Of a stretch of 8,658 nt of DNA, positions 5,587-8,658 are shown in pieces. The DNA is from Actinomycetes bacterium (GTDB lineage: Bacteria; Actinomycetota; Actinomycetes; Mycobacteriales; Micromonosporaceae), in contig JAEZGP010000504.1 in the NCBI GenBank assembly GCA_023437285.1, positions 1-8,658 on the forward strand, given 5' to 3'. The translations under genes were made by a program, and so were the position numbers. Below the pieces are notes generated by a model. The model worked only from the letters and a program-made list of their open reading frames with translations. It did no database searches and was not told the origin of the DNA. Every line of letters starts with the position of its first letter. Within the stretch, counting starts at the first letter, position 1.

Positions 5587-6942
5587 CTAGTCCGTACTCA
5601 GAAAAACGTTCTTGACGTCCGTGAAGGCGGCCAGCGCGTCGGGTCCCAGCTCGCGGCCGAGACCGGACTGCTTGGCGCCGCCGAACGGGGTCCAGTAGCG
5701 CACCGAGGAGTGCGAGTTGACCGAGAGCGTGCCGGTCTCGACGCCCCGGGCCACCCGCAGCGCGCGGCCCACGTCGCGGGTCCAGATGGAGCCGGACAGG
5801 CCGTACTCGGTGTCGTTGGCCAGGGCGATCGCCTCCGCCTCGTCGGCGAACGGCAGCACGGACAGCACCGGGCCGAAGATCTCCTCACGCCAGTGCCGGT
5901 CGGCGGGCGACGTGGCGAGCAGCACGGTCGGCGGATGCCAGAAGCCCGGCCCGTCCGGCGCGGTGCCCGCGAATGCCACCTCGGCGCCGTCCACGTAGGA
6001 CGCCACCGTGGTGCGCTGGCCGGCCGAGATCAGCGGCCCCATCTGAGTGGTCTCGGCGGCCGGGTCGGCGCACCGGAACGCCCGCACGGCCGGCTCCAGC
6101 AGGGCGAGGAACTCGTCGTAGACGTCGCGCTGTACGAGCAGCCGCGAGCGCGCGCAGCAGTCCTGGCCGGCGTTGTCGAACACCGACGCGGGTGCGCCGG
6201 CGGCGGCCGCCGCCAGGTCGGCGTCGGCGAAGACGATGTTGGCGCTCTTGCCGCCGAGTTCGAGCGTGACCCGCTTCACCTGGTCGGCGCAGCCAGCCAT
6301 GATCCGCTTGCCGACCCCGGTGGACCCGGTGAAACAGATCTTGCGTACGGCCGGGTGGGTCACGAACCGCTCGCCGACGACGGAGCCCTTGCCGGGTACG
6401 ACCGTGAACACGCCCTCGGGCAGGCCGGCCTCCAGCGCCAGCTCCCCCAGCCGCAGGGCGGTGAGCGGGGTCAGCTCGGCCGGCTTGAGCACCACGGTGT
6501 TGCCGGCGGCCAGCGCCGGGGCGAAGCCCCAGGCGGCGATCGGCATGGGGAAGTTCCACGGCACGATCACGCCGACGACGCCGAGCGGCTCGTGGAACGT
6601 GATGTCCACGCCGCCGGGCACCGGGATCTGCCGGCCGGTCAGCCGCTCCGGGGCACCCGCGTAGTAGTCGAGCACGTCGCGCACGTTGCCCGCCTCCCAG
6701 CGGGCGTTGCCGATCGGGTGACCGCTGTTGCGCACCTCCAGCCAGGCGAGCTCCTCGACGTGCGCGTCCACCACGGCCGCGAACCGGCGCAGCAACCGGG
6801 CCCGGTCGCCGGGCGAGACCCGACGCCACGACTCGAATGCCCCCCTCGCGCGCTCGACCGCGGCGTCGGTGTCCGCCCCCGACGCCTGCCCAACCTCGGC
6901 GATGACCTCCTCGGTCGCCGGGTCGATGACCGTGTTGCTCAC
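5587..6942 (-). CDS. aldehyde dehydrogenase (NAD(P)+-dependent, ALDH superfamily)
   Basis: This 451-residue enzyme oxidises an aldehyde to a carboxylate. Catalytic residues are all present: Asn130 in VPWNFPM, Lys153 in VVLKPAE, Glu228 in TLELGGKS and nucleophile Cys262 in NAGQDC. The cofactor loop FTGSTGVG is at 204-211 and EEIFGPV near 353-359. It is slightly short at the N-terminus compared with 475-500-residue relatives but has a complete core. The GTG start overlaps the stop of the upstream ligase as GTGA, so the two are translationally coupled and expected in similar amounts. The next gene begins 12 bases after its stop. In this context the likely substrate is a gamma-glutamyl-linked aldehyde, as for PuuC, but ALDH sequence alone does not fix the substrate. 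A much longer open frame upstream is a GC artefact overlapping the ligase. Confidence 0.95.
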   Translation of the reverse strand: MSNTVIDPATEEVIAEVGQASGADTDAAVERARGAFESWRRVSPGDRARLLRRFAAVVDAHVEELAWLEVRNSGHPIGNARWEAGNVRDVLDYYAGAPERLTGRQIPVPGGVDITFHEPLGVVGVIVPWNFPMPIAAWGFAPALAAGNTVVLKPAELTPLTALRLGELALEAGLPEGVFTVVPGKGSVVGERFVTHPAVRKICFTGSTGVGKRIMAGCADQVKRVTLELGGKSANIVFADADLAAAAAGAPASVFDNAGQDCCARSRLLVQRDVYDEFLALLEPAVRAFRCADPAAETTQMGPLISAGQRTTVASYVDGAEVAFAGTAPDGPGFWHPPTVLLATSPADRHWREEIFGPVLSVLPFADEAEAIALANDTEYGLSGSIWTRDVGRALRVARGVETGTLSVNSHSSVRYWTPFGGAKQSGLGRELGPDALAAFTDVKNVFLSTD

Positions 6943-8300
6943 AACCGTTCGAACCCCCGCCGAAGCTCCCAGTCGGTCACCGCCGCGTCGAACGCGGCCA
7001 GCTCCACCCGGGCGTTGTTGCCGTAGTGCGCGACGACCTCGTCGCCGAACGCGTCGCGCGCCACCCCGCTGGTCTCCCACAGCCGCATCGCCTCGCCGAG
7101 CCGGGCCGGCCCCCGGGGCGCCCGCGCGTCGTCGTAGGGGTTGCCGGTGTAGACGGGCTCCAGCTCCAGCTCCTGGTCGATGCCGTGCAACGCCCCCGCG
7201 ATCAGCGCGGAGATCGCCAGGTACGGGTTCACGTCGCCGCCCGGCACCCGCGACTCGACCCGCAGCGACGGCCCGTGCCCGACCAGCCGCAGCGCGCAGG
7301 TGCGGTTGTCCACGCCCCAGCGCAACGCCGTCGGCGCGAACGAGCCCGGCTGGTAGCGCTTGTAGGAGTTCACGTTCGGCGCCAGGAACAGGGTCAGCTC
7401 GCGCGCCGTGGCGAGCAGGCCGGCGAGCACGCGCTCGCCGAGCGGCGACAGGCCCGCGGGGCCGTCGCCCGCCATCGCGGGCTCTCCCTGCGGGGTACGC
7501 AGCGAGAAATGGATGTGACACGAGTTGCCCTCGCGCTCGTTGGGCTTGGCCATGAACGTGAGCGCCATGCCCTCCTGGGCCGCGATCTCCTTCGCCCCGT
7601 TCTTGTAAATCGAGTGGTGATCGGCGGTCGTGAGCACCTCGTCGTAGCGGAACGCCACCTCGTGCTGCCCGTAGTTGCACTCGCCCTTGGCGCTCTCGGG
7701 CCGCAGCCCCGCGCCGGCCATGTCGACCCGCAGCCGGCGCAGCAGCGGCTCGATCCGCGACGTGCCCAGCAGCGAGTAGTCGACGTTGTAGAGGTTGGCC
7801 GGGGTCAGGTCGCGGTAGCCCTTGCGCCACGCGTCCTCGTACGTGTCGCGGTAGACGACGAACTCCAACTCCGTGCCCGCGTACGCCACCAGGCCGCGCT
7901 CGGCGAGGCGCTCGATCTGCCGGCGCAGGATCTGCCGGGGCGAGGCGGCCACCGGCGAGCCGTCGTGCCAGGCCAGGTCGGCGATCAGCAGCACGCTGCC
8001 CGGCTGCCACGGCAGGCGGCGCAGCGTGGACAGGTCGGGCCGCATGACGAAGTCGCCGTACCCGTGCGTCCAGCTCGACATCGCGTACCCGTCGACGGTG
8101 TTCATGTCGACGTCGACCGCGAGCAGGTAGTTGCAGCCCTCGCTGCCGTGGGCGAGGACGTCGGACAGGAAGTACTCCGCGTGCAGCCGCTTGCCCTGCA
8201 GGCGCCCCTGCATGTCGACGATGGCCAGCACAACCGTGTCGATGTCGCCGGACAGCACGCCGACCCGTAGCTCCTCGACGCTGAGAGAGGGCTCCCGCAT
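6939..8300 (-). CDS. glutamine-synthetase-like gamma-glutamyl-amine ligase (PuuA/GlnA4 type)
   Basis: This 453-residue member of the glutamine synthetase fold joins glutamate to an amine using ATP. The N-terminal beta-grasp domain spans about 8-110 and the catalytic domain about 120-450. Active-site residues retained include Glu144 and Glu146 (GTELEF), Glu207 and Glu214 (GECNYGQHE), His262 and His264 (NSCHIHFS), Arg315 (YKR), Arg333 (DNRT), and the Arg347/Glu349 segment (LRVES). The flap glutamate of true glutamine synthetase (Glu327 in GYEAP) is replaced by Phe321 in GSFAP, and the classical adenylylation-loop context is absent. This argues against ammonia as acceptor and for a larger amine. 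By operon context the substrate is probably ethanolamine or another amino-alcohol, with polyamines as the alternative. ATG 8300 sits six bases after a -10-like TAGGGT, suggesting a leaderless transcript. Confidence 0.92.
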   Translation of the reverse strand: MREPSLSVEELRVGVLSGDIDTVVLAIVDMQGRLQGKRLHAEYFLSDVLAHGSEGCNYLLAVDVDMNTVDGYAMSSWTHGYGDFVMRPDLSTLRRLPWQPGSVLLIADLAWHDGSPVAASPRQILRRQIERLAERGLVAYAGTELEFVVYRDTYEDAWRKGYRDLTPANLYNVDYSLLGTSRIEPLLRRLRVDMAGAGLRPESAKGECNYGQHEVAFRYDEVLTTADHHSIYKNGAKEIAAQEGMALTFMAKPNEREGNSCHIHFSLRTPQGEPAMAGDGPAGLSPLGERVLAGLLATARELTLFLAPNVNSYKRYQPGSFAPTALRWGVDNRTCALRLVGHGPSLRVESRVPGGDVNPYLAISALIAGALHGIDQELELEPVYTGNPYDDARAPRGPARLGEAMRLWETSGVARDAFGDEVVAHYGNNARVELAAFDAAVTDWELRRGFERL

Positions 8301-8306
8301 GGAGCA

Positions 8307-8335
8307 ACCCTAATGGTCTGAACCCGATCCTTAAA
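8307..8335 (-). promoter_or_regulatory. putative leaderless promoter of the gamma-glutamyl operon
   Basis: On the minus strand TAGGGT (8312-8307) is a good actinobacterial -10, ending six bases before ATG 8300. A weak -35 candidate, TTTAAG (8335-8330), lies 17 bases upstream. The element fills the 38-base gap after the regulator gene, so the operon could be transcribed independently of the regulator. Confidence 0.45.
8314..8324. promoter_or_regulatory. candidate operator for the FCD/GntR regulator
   Basis: TGGTCTGAACC on the plus strand resembles the FadR-subfamily consensus TGGT-N3-ACCA, with one extra central base and without the final A. It lies between the -35 and -10 candidates of the ligase gene, where a bound repressor would block polymerase. 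The adjacent regulator is the natural partner. Short degenerate elements arise by chance, so this is tentative. Confidence 0.35.
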
Positions 8336-8338
8336 GGG

Positions 8339-8658
8339 TCACGCGATGAGCGCCCGGAGGAGTTCGGCGGTCGCGTCGCAGTGTTCCTCCATGGCCGCCC
8401 GGGCACCGTCCGGGTCGCCGGCCAGGATCGCGCCGACGATGCGGGCGTGCTGGGCGTCGGAGTGGTCCAGGTTGCGCGGCAGGACGGGGATCGCGGCCAG
8501 CAGCCGGTCCAGGGTCAACTGCACGTCGGCGACGGCGGCCAGCAGCGACGGCGACCCGGCCACCGAGGCGATGGCCAGGTGCAGCCGCGAGTCGTTGACC
8601 CGCCGCAGGCCCCGCCCAGCGGCTCGGCCGCCCGGCAGCGGGTCGCGCAGGCGGGAGG
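8339..8658 (-). CDS. GntR-family transcriptional regulator, FCD domain (partial)
   Basis: The frame is open to the window edge, so only about the last 105 codons are seen and the N-terminal winged helix lies outside. The visible part is the C-terminal half of an FCD ligand-binding domain. It has NDSRLHLAIASVAGSPSLL with Asp and His in metal-ligand positions, then HSDAQHARIVGAILAGDPDGA, then MEEHCDAT. The spaced histidines match the metal-binding site found in many FCD regulators, which bind small carboxylates or amino-acid-like effectors. The GTG at 8563 is internal and is not the start. It lies 38 bases upstream of the ligase on the same strand and probably controls the operon, with a gamma-glutamyl intermediate or related acid as effector (inference). 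Confidence 0.88.
   Translation of the reverse strand, partial: SRLRDPLPGGRAAGRGLRRVNDSRLHLAIASVAGSPSLLAAVADVQLTLDRLLAAIPVLPRNLDHSDAQHARIVGAILAGDPDGARAAMEEHCDATAELLRALIA

Noticed and set aside
4768..7026. 752-codon open frame on the plus strand
   Set aside because: It is antisense to the SDR, aldehyde dehydrogenase and ligase genes, which carry complete catalytic motifs. The frame itself has no recognisable domain.
7026..8270. 414-codon open frame on the plus strand, antisense to the ligase
   Set aside because: Composition is Arg/Val/Ala repeats with no motif, and the ligase on the other strand is intact and well conserved.
6939..8300. Housekeeping glutamine synthetase (GlnA)
   Set aside because: The flap glutamate and the classical adenylylation context are missing, and the operon partners belong to gamma-glutamyl catabolism.
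5587..8406. 939-codon minus-strand frame suggesting a fusion protein
   Set aside because: Only the 451 codons after GTG 6942 look like aldehyde dehydrogenase. The upstream part is the ligase gene read out of frame, and the ligase stop overlaps the real start as GTGA.
1..8658. Frequent CGTAC/GTACG words across the window
   Set aside because: They occur inside coding frames as common Val-Arg, Tyr and Thr codon pairs and look like codon preference. I found no ordered spacing or array.

Overview
The window is high-GC DNA with GTG/ATG starts, short intergenic gaps and actinobacterial gene families: a DUF4439 ferritin-like protein, a deazaflavin (F420)-dependent reductase, and a MapB-like methionine aminopeptidase. 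It most likely comes from the chromosome of an actinomycete, and the gene style fits Micromonosporaceae. That family assignment is inference. I see no mobile element, CRISPR array, tRNA or rRNA, and no gap longer than about 70 bases.

Plus strand, 1-1837. The last codons of an unidentified gene lead through a possible 19-codon small ORF into a DUF4439 ferritin-like gene. A 17-bp tandem duplication follows, then a deazaflavin-dependent nitroreductase-family gene. A perfect 9-bp inverted repeat lies next, directly before a separately promoted nucleotidyltransferase of the kanamycin-nucleotidyltransferase type. Two very short reading frames bridge the first gene junctions by 4-base stop/start overlaps.

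Minus strand, 1888-4026. A pyridoxamine-5'-phosphate-oxidase-family gene comes first, then type I methionine aminopeptidase (map), then a VIT/CCC1-type metal transporter. The map stop and the transporter start overlap as GTGA. A -10-like element lies across the stop codon of the oxidase-family gene, so map and the transporter probably have their own leaderless promoter. The convergent junction at 1838-1887 holds a strong hairpin.

Minus strand, 4094-8658. A tight operon runs, in transcription order: glutamine-synthetase-like ligase, aldehyde dehydrogenase, short-chain dehydrogenase, and class I glutamine amidotransferase of the PuuD type. The gaps are a 4-base overlap, 12 bases and 29 bases. 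An FCD-domain GntR regulator, cut by the window edge, lies just upstream. This reads as a gamma-glutamylation catabolic pathway: the ligase caps an amine with glutamate, two dehydrogenases oxidise the carrier-bound substrate, and the amidotransferase releases glutamate. An SDR stands where the polyamine (Puu) pathway has an FAD amine oxidase, and the ligase lacks the flap glutamate of true glutamine synthetase. Both points favour an amino-alcohol such as ethanolamine as the substrate, as in the GlnA4 route described in Streptomyces coelicolor. A FadR-like TGGT...ACC element lies within the putative ligase promoter.
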